Positions 1-6,688 are shown, counted from the first letter of the stretch. The stretch is 6,961 nt of DNA from UMGS1251 sp036666555 (GCA_036666555.1 JAVWVS010000049.1:1-6961); one strand, 5' to 3'. A program made the numbers and translations. The notes: a model not told the origin generated them from the letters alone.

Positions 1-88
1 TTTTTAGATTTTCATCATAGTTTGTACACATTTATCTTTTATAATAGTCTAAGATAGTTGATTAACACTCACTATCTCCCCCCCTCAT

Positions 89-131
89 AAAGTAAGAGCG
101 CCTCTAGATTTATCTAGAGGCGCTGTACTTT
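89..131. terminator. Bidirectional intrinsic terminator overlapping the hydrolase 3' end
   Basis: A perfect 12-bp stem (97-108 with 113-124) closes a four-base loop, TTTA at 109-112. An outer helix, AAAGTA 89-94 with TACTTT 126-131, extends it past a small bulge. The plus direction has the better U-tract (TTTTTT at 129-134). In the minus direction, which would serve the hydrolase transcript, the tail is CTTACTTTATG, a weaker U-run. The hydrolase stop codon (TAA, minus strand) falls in the loop, and its last four codons (Ser-Ala-Ser-Arg) form one arm. It could also end a plus-strand transcript entering from the left of the window. Confidence 0.8.
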
Positions 132-1060
132 TTTCTGATACTTTTTTCTTCCATCCAATGATAGAGGTCTTCATATACTTCTTGTCGATTTATTTCATTG
201 AGAATCTCATGTCGATCCCCTTCATACATTTTTAATGTAACATCTTTCATTCCACACTTTAGGTATGTTTGAAGAATCTTTTCCACGCCTTTTCCAAAGT
301 TCCCCACCGGATCTTCTTTTCCGGAAGTAAACAAAATGGGCAATTCTTTTGGAATTGCTTCCATATTGTACCTCTTCCCTAATTTCTGCATCCCACAAAA
401 CATATGATAATAAGCATTCACGGTAAACACAAATGTACACCATGGATCCTTCACATAAGAATCTACAATCTCCGTATCTTTAGTTAGCCAGTCGGAAGGC
501 GTTCTAGCCGGCTCAAAGTGGCGATTATAGCCACCTACTGCCATGTTGTCTACCAGCTTACTCCGATAGTGGCTCCCTTTTACTGCACCGATTATCTTGC
601 AAAGCAACTTCCCACCTGCAAGAGAAATTCCCGGCTGACATCCGGTTCCCATAATAATAACGCCACTCAAATCCTGTCCATATTCCTGAATATATTGTCT
701 GACCAGAAAAGAGCCCATACTATGTCCCAACAGAAAAAATGGAATCTCCGGATATTTGAAAGCCGTCTTCACTCTTAGTGAATGCATATCTCCTATCACA
801 TATTCGTTCCCGTGTTTTTCATCAAAAAAACCGTATTCCGTTTCACTGCTGACAGATTTCCCATGGCCTAGATGATCATGACCCACTACATAATATCCTT
901 GCTTACTTAGATACTGTGCAAAATCATGATAACGATTCATATACTCTGTCATCCCATGACACAGCTGTAAAACCGCCTTCACTTCCCCATCCGGTATCCA
1001 CTCAATGGCATGAATCTGCGTTTTTTGATCCTCGGATGGGTAATAGAATTCACTTTTCAT
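110..1060 (-). CDS. Alpha/beta hydrolase, lysophospholipase / monoacylglycerol lipase-like
   Basis: This is a 316-residue serine hydrolase of the Hydrolase_4 (serine aminopeptidase S33 / PldB-like) group. What is seen: an oxyanion-type His-Gly at residues 35-36 (LCHGMTEY), HDHLGHGKS at 61-69, the nucleophile elbow GHSMGS with Ser114, a likely acid Asp250 in GKEDPVG, and a likely catalytic His284 in GDRHE. The triad is therefore complete and in the usual order. There is no signal peptide or membrane segment, so it is probably cytoplasmic. The family cleaves monoacylglycerols, lysophospholipids or other small esters; the actual substrate cannot be read from sequence. The start is supported by AGAGGG at 1067-1072, six bases before the ATG. 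This site overlaps the citrate synthase stop codon, and only 10 bases separate the two genes, implying co-transcription and perhaps translational coupling. The last codons lie inside a terminator stem. Confidence 0.88.
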   Translation of the reverse strand: MKSEFYYPSEDQKTQIHAIEWIPDGEVKAVLQLCHGMTEYMNRYHDFAQYLSKQGYYVVGHDHLGHGKSVSSETEYGFFDEKHGNEYVIGDMHSLRVKTAFKYPEIPFFLLGHSMGSFLVRQYIQEYGQDLSGVIIMGTGCQPGISLAGGKLLCKIIGAVKGSHYRSKLVDNMAVGGYNRHFEPARTPSDWLTKDTEIVDSYVKDPWCTFVFTVNAYYHMFCGMQKLGKRYNMEAIPKELPILFTSGKEDPVGNFGKGVEKILQTYLKCGMKDVTLKMYEGDRHEILNEINRQEVYEDLYHWMEEKSIRKKYSASR

Positions 1061-1066
1061 AAGAAT

Positions 1067-1072
1067 CCCTCT
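1067..1072 (-). promoter_or_regulatory. Ribosome binding site of the hydrolase, overlapping the upstream stop codon
   Basis: On the minus strand AGAGGG lies six bases before the hydrolase ATG and shares bases with the TAG stop of citrate synthase (1071-1073). A ribosome terminating on citrate synthase would therefore sit directly on the hydrolase initiation site. This arrangement usually goes with translational coupling or reinitiation. Confidence 0.7.
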
Positions 1073-2444
1073 ATTTTCTTTTGTCGATTTCTACATATTC
1101 ACGATATGGTGATAAAGGTTTATATGCCGGACGGATAATCTTATCCACATTTTTCAATTCTTCTAATCGATGTGCGCTCCAGCCTACAATACGTGCCGTA
1201 GCAAAAATCGGAGTATAAAGTGAAGGTGGCAAATCCAGCATGCCATATACTAATCCACTGTAAAAATCTACATTCGCATTGACACCTTTGTAAATTTTTC
1301 TTTTTTCTCCAATAACCACAGGCGCAAGATGCTCCACCATTTCATATAAATCATATTCTTTTTCACATTTCTTTTCTTTGGCAAGTTCTTTCACGAACCC
1401 CTTGAAAATATCTGCTCTAGGATCCGAAATAGAGTACACTGCATGTCCCATTCCATAAATCAAACCTTTTTGGTCAAATGCTTTTTTATCCAATAAATCT
1501 TCCAGATATTGACGTACTTCATCTTCATCCGTCCAATCGGATAAGTGTTCCTTCATATCCTTAAACATCTGTGTTACTTTTACATTGGCTCCACCATGCT
1601 TCGGTCCTTTCAAAGAAGCCATCGCCGCAGCCATGGTAGAATAGGTATCCGTGCCGGAAGAGGTTACTACATGAGTCGTAAAAGTGGAATTATTACCACC
1701 ACCATGGTCTAAGTGCAGCACCAGTGCCATATCCAATATTTCCGCCTCTAATGGTGTGTACTGTTTATCTTCTCTTAGCATCATCAAAATATTCTCCGCC
1801 GTGGATAACTTCGGTGACGGTGCATAGATATATAAGTCCTCTCCTCTTCTATAATTATACGCATGGTATCCGTATACCATCATCATTGGAAATTGACTGA
1901 TGAGATTCAGACATTGTCTCAATACGTTGGCCATAGAAGTATCATCGGCTTTCTCGTCATAAGAATACATGTTCAAAATAGAACGTGACAAACTGTTCAT
2001 CATATCTCTGCTTGGCGCCTTCATAATCACGTCTCTTACAAAATTCGGTGGCAAAGTTCTACGCTCAATAAGTGTCTCTTGGAAATCTTTCAATTCCTGC
2101 TCCGTTGGTAAATTACCAAACAAAAGCAAATACGATGCTTCCTCAAAACCAAAATGTTCTGCTTCTAAAAATCCCTTCACCAAATCTTTAATATTATATC
2201 CTCGGTAATATAATTCTCCCGGGCATGGAACTTCTTTTCCATCGATGACTTTTTTTGCACATACATCGGAAATATTGGTCAGTCCCGCTAATACACCTCT
2301 TCCATCTAAATCACGAAGTCCACGCTTCACTTCATAGGTGGTATAGAGTTCTTTGTCAATTGCGTTGCATTTCTCGCAAAGATCCGATAGTTGCTGAATC
2401 TTCGGTGAAATATCAAATAAAACGTTATCTAGTGAGTTGGTCAT
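1071..2444 (-). CDS. Citrate synthase (Si-type fold, clostridial form)
   Basis: Citrate synthase condenses acetyl-CoA with oxaloacetate to give citrate and CoA in the cytoplasm; in fermenting Clostridia it often feeds 2-oxoglutarate and glutamate synthesis. Family marks along the 457 residues: GELYYRGYNIKDL at 76-88, LHLDHGGGN at 243-251, GPKHGGANV at 280-288, GMGHAVY at 331-337, and NANVDFYSG at 389-397. The active-site histidines (H247 or H244, then H283) and aspartate (D393) are present, as is H334. The protein is longer than the usual roughly 370-430 residues, because about 40 residues precede the normal beginning (near YEVKRGLRDLDGRGV) and a short insertion follows NIS. The segment after the first histidine is GGGNNSTFTT rather than the common HEQN-type sequence. 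2-Methylcitrate synthase activity cannot be excluded by sequence. The start has AAAGGGGA ten bases upstream and a promoter about 50 bases upstream. No aconitase or isocitrate dehydrogenase gene lies in the window. Confidence 0.93.
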   Translation of the reverse strand: MTNSLDNVLFDISPKIQQLSDLCEKCNAIDKELYTTYEVKRGLRDLDGRGVLAGLTNISDVCAKKVIDGKEVPCPGELYYRGYNIKDLVKGFLEAEHFGFEEASYLLLFGNLPTEQELKDFQETLIERRTLPPNFVRDVIMKAPSRDMMNSLSRSILNMYSYDEKADDTSMANVLRQCLNLISQFPMMMVYGYHAYNYRRGEDLYIYAPSPKLSTAENILMMLREDKQYTPLEAEILDMALVLHLDHGGGNNSTFTTHVVTSSGTDTYSTMAAAMASLKGPKHGGANVKVTQMFKDMKEHLSDWTDEDEVRQYLEDLLDKKAFDQKGLIYGMGHAVYSISDPRADIFKGFVKELAKEKKCEKEYDLYEMVEHLAPVVIGEKRKIYKGVNANVDFYSGLVYGMLDLPPSLYTPIFATARIVGWSAHRLEELKNVDKIIRPAYKPLSPYREYVEIDKRK

Positions 2445-2491
2445 TATTATTCAATCCCCTTTCTGTGCATCCTTTATTTTGTTATCGGTTT

Positions 2492-2520
2492 ATTATACTA
2501 AATTGAAAAAGACAATACAA
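2492..2520 (-). promoter_or_regulatory. Sigma-A-type promoter for citrate synthase and the hydrolase
   Basis: On the minus strand TTGTAT (2515-2520) and a perfect TATAAT (2492-2497) are separated by exactly 17 bases. Transcription would begin near 2485, leaving a leader of about 40 bases. That leader shows the AAAGGGGA ribosome binding site (2455-2462) but no riboswitch or attenuator. The promoter sits between the rsmA stop and the citrate synthase start. I see no terminator after rsmA, so readthrough from tatD-rsmA is also possible. Confidence 0.78.
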
Positions 2521-2543
2521 TCCATGCAATTATTAAATTTTTA

Positions 2544-3416
2544 CTAATATTTTTGATAAATACTATTGCTCAACTGGGCAAACTCCTCTAACGTCAATGC
2601 TTCCCCTCGAATGCTTTCCCCTTTTCCCAATTCCTTGATTGCTTCTATAATAACTTCCTTGGGAATGTCCAAAACAGCTGCATTGGAAAGCCCGTTTACC
2701 AGTGTTTTTCTCCTTTGATTAAAGGATGCCCGAATAATTTGAAATAATAGCGCTTCACTTTTCACTTTTACTGGTGGCTCTTCATATCGGTCCAAGCGAA
2801 TTACCGCCGAACCAACCTTGGGACGTGGCATAAAACAGTTTGCTGGCACATTTGCCACAATATAAGGTTTGGAATAATACTGTACCGCCAGAGAAAGTGC
2901 ACCGTAATCCTTAGTTCCAGGTCCCACCTGCATACGATCTGCCACCTCTTTTTGCACCATAACCGTAATGCTTTGAAGCGGAACATGCTTTTCAAATAAA
3001 CCCATAATAATAGGTGTGGTAATATAGTAAGGAAGATTGGCTACCACTTTCATGGGACGTCCTCCATTTTTCTCCTGGGCTAATTTTTCTAAATCCACTT
3101 TTAAGATGTCATTTTGAATGACCGTTACATTCTTATATTCCGATAGCGTATCTTTCAACACTGGTATCAAATTTTTATCGATTTCTACTGCTACCACCTC
3201 TCTGGCCGCTTCTGCCAGATACTGGGTCATAGTGCCAATGCCCGGCCCGATTTCCAACACAAAATCTTCTTTTGTGATTTCTGATGATGCAACAATCTTG
3301 TCCAATACATGTGTATCAATCAAAAAATTCTGTCCAAATTTTTTTTGAAAATTAAAATGATATTTTTGCAAAATTTCGATGGTATTTTGCGGATTTCCTA
3401 ATGTTGGATTTGTCAT
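2544..3416 (-). CDS. rsmA: 16S rRNA N6-dimethyladenosine transferase (RsmA/KsgA)
   Basis: RsmA dimethylates the two adjacent adenosines in the 3'-terminal helix 45 loop of 16S rRNA, using S-adenosylmethionine, during late 30S assembly; loss of the family member gives kasugamycin resistance. Motifs in the 290-residue product: KFGQNFLID at 26-34, the SAM-binding loop EIGPGIGTMT at 55-64, acidic EID at 78-80, ND at 102-103, catalytic NLPYYI at 127-132, FMPRPKVGSAV at 195-205, and FNQRRKTL at 232-239. All expected motifs are intact and the length is normal. I chose the ATG at 3414-3416 because AGGGG lies about five bases before it and MTNPTLGNPQNTIEIL matches the usual N-terminus. An in-frame ATG six codons upstream (3432-3434) lacks a visible ribosome binding site. 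It lies downstream of tatD with a short AT-rich gap and probably shares its transcript. Confidence 0.95.
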   Translation of the reverse strand: MTNPTLGNPQNTIEILQKYHFNFQKKFGQNFLIDTHVLDKIVASSEITKEDFVLEIGPGIGTMTQYLAEAAREVVAVEIDKNLIPVLKDTLSEYKNVTVIQNDILKVDLEKLAQEKNGGRPMKVVANLPYYITTPIIMGLFEKHVPLQSITVMVQKEVADRMQVGPGTKDYGALSLAVQYYSKPYIVANVPANCFMPRPKVGSAVIRLDRYEEPPVKVKSEALLFQIIRASFNQRRKTLVNGLSNAAVLDIPKEVIIEAIKELGKGESIRGEALTLEEFAQLSNSIYQKY

Positions 3417-3420
3417 ATTT

Positions 3421-3426
3421 TCCCCT
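3421..3426 (-). promoter_or_regulatory. Ribosome binding site that selects the rsmA start
   Basis: AGGGGA on the minus strand sits four to five bases before the ATG at 3414-3416. Upstream of the alternative ATG at 3432-3434 there is only an A-rich stretch with no Shine-Dalgarno match, so the shorter protein is preferred. The spacing is slightly tight. Confidence 0.6.
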
Positions 3427-3443
3427 GCTTCCATTTATTTATT

Positions 3444-3465
3444 TTTTCTTAGTATTTTCTTAGTA
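3444..3465. repeat. 11-bp perfect tandem duplication at the tatD stop codon
   Basis: TTTTCTTAGTA occurs twice back to back (3444-3454 and 3455-3465, plus strand). On the minus strand the upstream copy contains the end of tatD (Tyr-stop, TAC TAA) and the second copy repeats it just after the stop. It looks like a small slippage or duplication event. Because it falls at the stop codon, it does not lengthen the protein. Confidence 0.85.
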
Positions 3466-4260
3466 CTTTTTCTGTTCGTTGCAATGGATTGTGGTTTCAT
3501 TTATCTGAAAAAGTTGTTTTGCATTTTTTTCCGTCTGTACAATCACTTCTTCATAAGTACACTCTTTTAATTTTGCAATTTCTTCCGCCACATATGGTAG
3601 ATTTAAAGAAGAGTTTCTCTTGCCTCTATTGGGTTCCGGTGCTAAATACGGGCAATCCGTTTCCAACAAAAGAGAGGTAAGCGGAATACTTTTTACCACT
3701 TCTTTTAGTTTCTTGCTGTTCTTAAAGGTAACGACTCCCCCAATACCAATCCCATATCCCATATCCACATATTCCTTTGCCATTTCCACCGAATAGGAAT
3801 AGCAGTGAATCACGCCCGTTAAACCAGCAGCATGTTCTTTCATAATATCCATCGTATCTGCGGCTGCTTCCCGACTGTGAATCAATACCGGAAGATTCCA
3901 CTTTTTTGCCAACTGAAGCTGTTTTATGAACCATTTTTTTTGTACCATTCGTGGTTCATTCTCCCAATAATAGTCCAAACCAATTTCACCGATTGCTACC
4001 ACTTTTTTATTTCCGCACAAATTTTCTATATGGGTAAAGGCTACTTCGTCCAAAGTTCCTACTTCATCCGGATGTACCCCTACTGCTGCATAAATAAAGG
4101 GATAATCCTTGGCTAACTTTACTGCTGCATCGCAAGATGCCAGCGTAGCACCCACATTCACTATCGTTCCTATTTTATTTTCAAGCATAGAATTCAGCAA
4201 TTCTTCCCTGTCTTTATCAAATTGCTCATCATCATAATGAGCGTGGCTTTCAAATATCAT
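3460..4260 (-). CDS. TatD family metal-dependent deoxyribonuclease
   Basis: TatD proteins are TIM-barrel metal-dependent hydrolases with 3'-5' exonuclease or other DNase activity, linked to DNA repair or turnover; the related Bacillus gene is yabD. In this 266-residue product the metal ligands can be read: the HxH pair H6 and H8 in ESHAHYDD, E92 in GEIGLDYY, H128 in LIHSREA, H152 in VIHCYSY, and D202 in LLETDCPYLAPEPNRG. GVHPDE at 61-66 is another family mark. The active site is complete. The start at 4258-4260 is preferred over an in-frame TTG five codons upstream, because GAGGT (4267-4271) stands six bases before this ATG and family members begin right before the HxH motif. The last dozen residues (after FQINET) are a non-conserved tail. 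It is transcribed away from the small plus-strand gene and toward rsmA. RNase M5 (rnmV), often between these genes in Bacillota, is absent. Confidence 0.94.
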   Translation of the reverse strand: MIFESHAHYDDEQFDKDREELLNSMLENKIGTIVNVGATLASCDAAVKLAKDYPFIYAAVGVHPDEVGTLDEVAFTHIENLCGNKKVVAIGEIGLDYYWENEPRMVQKKWFIKQLQLAKKWNLPVLIHSREAAADTMDIMKEHAAGLTGVIHCYSYSVEMAKEYVDMGYGIGIGGVVTFKNSKKLKEVVKSIPLTSLLLETDCPYLAPEPNRGKRNSSLNLPYVAEEIAKLKECTYEEVIVQTEKNAKQLFQINETTIHCNEQKKY

Positions 4261-4266
4261 CTCTCT

Positions 4267-4271
4267 ACCTC
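4267..4271 (-). promoter_or_regulatory. Ribosome binding site that selects the tatD start
   Basis: GAGGT on the minus strand lies six bases before the ATG at 4258-4260. The upstream in-frame TTG at 4273-4275 would place this site inside the coding region and has no good site of its own. Confidence 0.55.
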
Positions 4272-4300
4272 GCAATTGTAATTACCTGATTTCTATTCAA

Positions 4301-4309
4301 ATTATAGCA
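4301..4309 (-). promoter_or_regulatory. Extended -10 promoter for tatD-rsmA
   Basis: On the minus strand TGCTATAAT is a perfect -10 hexamer with the upstream TG of an extended -10 element. At 17-base spacing the -35 region is TGTATA (4324-4329), a poor match, consistent with reliance on the extended -10. It would start transcription about 35 bases before the tatD ATG. Confidence 0.6.
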
Positions 4310-4337
4310 TCTTTCTTGTATAATATACAGATAAAGG

Positions 4338-4367
4338 TTGACCTTCCTTCAGTAAATAGACTATAAT
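4338..4367 (+). promoter_or_regulatory. Promoter of the small plus-strand gene
   Basis: TTGACC (4338-4343) and TATAAT (4362-4367) are 18 bases apart, a near-consensus vegetative promoter. Transcription would start near 4374, giving a leader of about 25 bases. A short inverted repeat, AAGGT-TG-ACCTT (4334-4345), overlaps the -35 hexamer and might be an operator, though five-base arms are weak evidence. It is back to back with the tatD promoter. Confidence 0.78.
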
Positions 4368-4385
4368 TTATATATCAAACCACAT

Positions 4386-4391
4386 AGGAGG
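4386..4391 (+). promoter_or_regulatory. Consensus ribosome binding site of the small plus-strand gene
   Basis: A perfect AGGAGG lies eight bases before the ATG at 4400. This optimal site, together with the promoter and terminator, is the main evidence that the short frame is a real, probably well translated gene. Confidence 0.85.
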
Positions 4392-4399
4392 CACGTATT

Positions 4400-4693
4400 A
4401 TGAAAGTGTATGATGCAGTAAAAAGAGAAGAATCTGAATTAACTGAAGATCAATTAATTGATCTCATGGCTACCGGGGGGCGGCAAGTGGATTTATATCT
4501 CAAGGAGAAAAAAACAGATGACATGGGTTATCTTACCTGGGATGTAGAGCATTGGTCTAGCTTAGATGGCAGACGGTTTATCCGTTGCTATTCTCTGGAA
4601 GGCAAAGTGTCCAACGAATCCACCGGACACAACATCTATGATTTGAAAAATGATTTCCGTCCAAAAGAAGCAAAAGAAGTACAGTTAAGTTAA
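4400..4693 (+). CDS. Small hypothetical protein, 97 residues
   Basis: I do not recognise a family. The product is soluble-looking, rich in charged residues, with no signal peptide or membrane segment. Residues 8-25 look helical and acidic (KREESELTEDQLIDLM). After a Gly-Gly turn at 26-27, residues 28-70 alternate in a way that suggests beta strands (VDLYLKE, GYLTWDVEHW, RRFIRCYSLEGKV). They include two tryptophans (W47, W52) and the only cysteine (C63). The tail is polar and lysine-rich. The gene is supported by a strong promoter, a perfect AGGAGG at eight bases and a terminator starting about 15 bases after the stop, so it is a complete monocistronic unit. It is the only plus-strand gene here, convergent with metG and divergent from tatD. 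Both neighbours are translation or DNA housekeeping genes, which says little about its role. A GGGGGG run lies near codons 25-27. Confidence 0.82.
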   Translation: MKVYDAVKREESELTEDQLIDLMATGGRQVDLYLKEKKTDDMGYLTWDVEHWSSLDGRRFIRCYSLEGKVSNESTGHNIYDLKNDFRPKEAKEVQLS

Positions 4694-4708
4694 ATCAAAG
4701 ATGTGGTT

Positions 4709-4755
4709 AAAAAAGGGAAGTGGGTTTGCAATGCAAGCCTTCTTCCCCTTTTTTT
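4709..4755. terminator. Bidirectional terminator between the small gene and metG
   Basis: Arms 4715-4729 and 4733-4747 pair over 15 positions with one T-T mismatch and two G-T wobbles, closing on a three-base loop. The stem is flanked by six A on the left (4709-4714) and seven T on the right (4749-4755), so both strands have a U-tract after the hairpin. It lies between the stops of two convergent genes and should end both transcripts. Confidence 0.93.
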
Positions 4756-4776
4756 ATCTTTTCTATTCCTGTCTTT

Positions 4777-6672
4777 TTAGCAAATCTCCGCTCCGGAAGG
4801 CATTTCTTTTTCCGGTATGACCAGTGCCAGATTGCCAGCCGCATCTTCTGCACAAAGCAGCATTCCCTCTGACAGAACACCTGCTAATTTAGCCGGTTTT
4901 AGATTTACAAGCACCATAACTTTTTTTCCGACCATCTCTTCCGCTTTATAATTTGCTTTGATTCCGGATACGATCTGTTTTATTTTACTTCCTACTTTTA
5001 CTTGAGAGCAAAGTAATTTCTTTGATTTTGGAACCTCTTCGCAAGCAATAATTTCACCTACTTGAAACTGCATCTTTCCAAATTCATCAAAAGTAATCTC
5101 CGGCTTTTCTTCTATATCAATTCCGGTTTCCTCTTTTTCTTCTTCCATCGGTGGATGAAGCTCTTCCACCTTTTTCAGAACCTCTTCTATGTCCAATCTG
5201 GCAAATAGTATCTCCGGTGTATCCGTCACATGACCATCCCCTAATTGGCTTAAGATTTTCTCGGACGTTTCCGGCATGAACGGAGCCAATTCCTTGGCAC
5301 CTTTAGAAATATTCTGAATCAAATTATAAAGCACCGTCTCTAAACGATCTTTTTTCGCCTCATCCTTGGCAAGTGCCCAAGGCATTGTCTCATCAATATA
5401 TTTATTACAACGTTTAAATATATGAAAGATTTCTGTAATGGCATCTGCCACCCGAAGATCGTTCATCTTCACATCTATTTTTTCCAATGCATTCTGTGCA
5501 ACTGCTTCCAGATCTTCATCCACTTCTTCTATGACCTTTTTATCGGTTACCGTTCCACCAAAATATTTATTCGTCATGGAAACTGTACGATTCACCAAAT
5601 TTCCCAGTGTGTTTGCCAAATCCGAATTCATTCGTTCCACCATCAATTCCCAGGAGATTACTCCATCGTTGTCAAATGGCATCTCGTGCAATACAAAATA
5701 ACGAACTGCATCCACTCCAAAGAAATCTACCAGTTCATCTGCGTACAGTACATTTCCTTTGGATTTGCTCATTTTGCCATCCCCTTGTAATAGCCAAGGA
5801 TGTCCAAAGATTTGCTTGGGAAGTGGTAAATCCAACGCCATGAGGAAAATTGGCCAATAAATCGTATGAAAACGAATAATATCTTTTCCAATCAAATGCA
5901 AGTCTGCCGGCCAGTTCTTCTTGAACTGCTCCGTGCTTTCTCCCATGCAGTTATATCCAATTCCCGTAATGTAATTGGTAAGCGCATCTAACCATACATA
6001 AACTACATGCTCCGGTGCAAAGTCCACGGGAATTCCCCATTTAAAGGAAGTTCTGGAAACGCATAGATCTTGTAACCCAGGCAGTAAAAAATTATTCATC
6101 ATTTCATTTTTACGTGACACCGGCTGGATAAATTCCGGATATGCTTGAATATGCTCAATTAAACGGTCTGCATATTTACTCATCTTGAAAAAATAAGCTT
6201 CTTCTTTCGCTGGCTGTACTTCCCTTCCACAATCCGGACATTTTCCATCCACTAACTGTGCTTCCGTAAAGAAAGATTCGCAAGGCGTACAGTACATACC
6301 TTCATAATGTCCCTTATAGATATCTCCCTGCTCATACAATTTCCGGAAAATTTTCTGCACTTCTTTTTCATGATCAGCATCCGTTGTACGAATAAATTTA
6401 TCGTAAGAAGTATTCATCAAATCCCATATGCCTTTTACCGTTCCTGCCACTTGATCCACATATTCCTTAGGAGAAATGCCTGCTTCCTCTGCTTTTAATT
6501 CGATTTTTTGTCCATGTTCATCCGTTCCGGTCTGAAAAAACACATCAAATCCTCGATTCCTTTTATATCTTGCGATGGCATCTGCAAGTACAATTTCGTA
6601 AGTATTTCCAATATGTGGTTTCCCTGATGTGTACGCAATTGCTGTCGTAATATAATATTTTTCACGGTCCAT
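4777..6672 (-). CDS. metG: Methionyl-tRNA synthetase with C-terminal tRNA-binding domain
   Basis: This class Ia synthetase charges tRNA-Met (initiator and elongator) with methionine in the cytoplasm. In the 631-residue product the Rossmann catalytic domain carries the HIGH-equivalent HIGN at 20-23 and KMSKS at 300-304. The connective domain holds a zinc knuckle of two CxxC pairs (C128/C131 and C145/C148). WLDALTNYITGIG at 227-239 and the HLIGKDIIRFHTIYWP segment at 259-274 are family marks. The helical anticodon-binding domain covers about 340-500. An acidic Glu-rich linker (500-525) leads to a Trbp111-like OB-fold domain, about 528-631, that aids dimerisation and tRNA binding. Length is typical. 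I chose the ATG at 6670-6672: AGGAGG precedes it by about nine bases, and the protein then begins MDREKYYITTAIAY. An in-frame ATG nine codons upstream (6697-6699) would translate the ribosome binding site as a run of Arg and Lys codons. No promoter of its own is evident; a weak terminator and tRNA-Lys lie upstream. Confidence 0.97.
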   Translation of the reverse strand: MDREKYYITTAIAYTSGKPHIGNTYEIVLADAIARYKRNRGFDVFFQTGTDEHGQKIELKAEEAGISPKEYVDQVAGTVKGIWDLMNTSYDKFIRTTDADHEKEVQKIFRKLYEQGDIYKGHYEGMYCTPCESFFTEAQLVDGKCPDCGREVQPAKEEAYFFKMSKYADRLIEHIQAYPEFIQPVSRKNEMMNNFLLPGLQDLCVSRTSFKWGIPVDFAPEHVVYVWLDALTNYITGIGYNCMGESTEQFKKNWPADLHLIGKDIIRFHTIYWPIFLMALDLPLPKQIFGHPWLLQGDGKMSKSKGNVLYADELVDFFGVDAVRYFVLHEMPFDNDGVISWELMVERMNSDLANTLGNLVNRTVSMTNKYFGGTVTDKKVIEEVDEDLEAVAQNALEKIDVKMNDLRVADAITEIFHIFKRCNKYIDETMPWALAKDEAKKDRLETVLYNLIQNISKGAKELAPFMPETSEKILSQLGDGHVTDTPEILFARLDIEEVLKKVEELHPPMEEEKEETGIDIEEKPEITFDEFGKMQFQVGEIIACEEVPKSKKLLCSQVKVGSKIKQIVSGIKANYKAEEMVGKKVMVLVNLKPAKLAGVLSEGMLLCAEDAAGNLALVIPEKEMPSGAEIC

Positions 6673-6679
6673 GTTCTTT

Positions 6680-6688
6680 CTCCTCCTC
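6680..6688 (-). promoter_or_regulatory. Ribosome binding site that selects the metG start
   Basis: GAGGAGGAG on the minus strand is centred about nine bases before the ATG at 6670-6672. It lies inside the longer open frame that begins at 6699, which argues that the longer frame's first ATG is not the main start. Confidence 0.85.

Noticed and set aside
22..45. Possible plus-strand promoter near the left edge (TTGTAC and TATAAT)
   Set aside because: The hexamers are only 12 bases apart and no -35 match occurs at 16-18 bases. No plus-strand gene follows, only the antisense of the hydrolase.
62..70. TTAACACTC resembling one half of a CIRCE heat-shock operator
   Set aside because: The required inverted second half at nine-base spacing is absent, and no chaperone gene is nearby.
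222..2506. Other open frames within the hydrolase and citrate synthase genes, such as 222-443, 518-778, 1969-2208 and 2255-2506
   Set aside because: They overlap strongly supported genes in other frames, lack ribosome binding sites and show low-complexity or implausible protein composition.
5422..5843. Three overlapping plus-strand frames antisense to metG
   Set aside because: They are shadows of the metG reading frame, rich in Cys, His and Phe from antisense codons, with no promoter or ribosome binding site.
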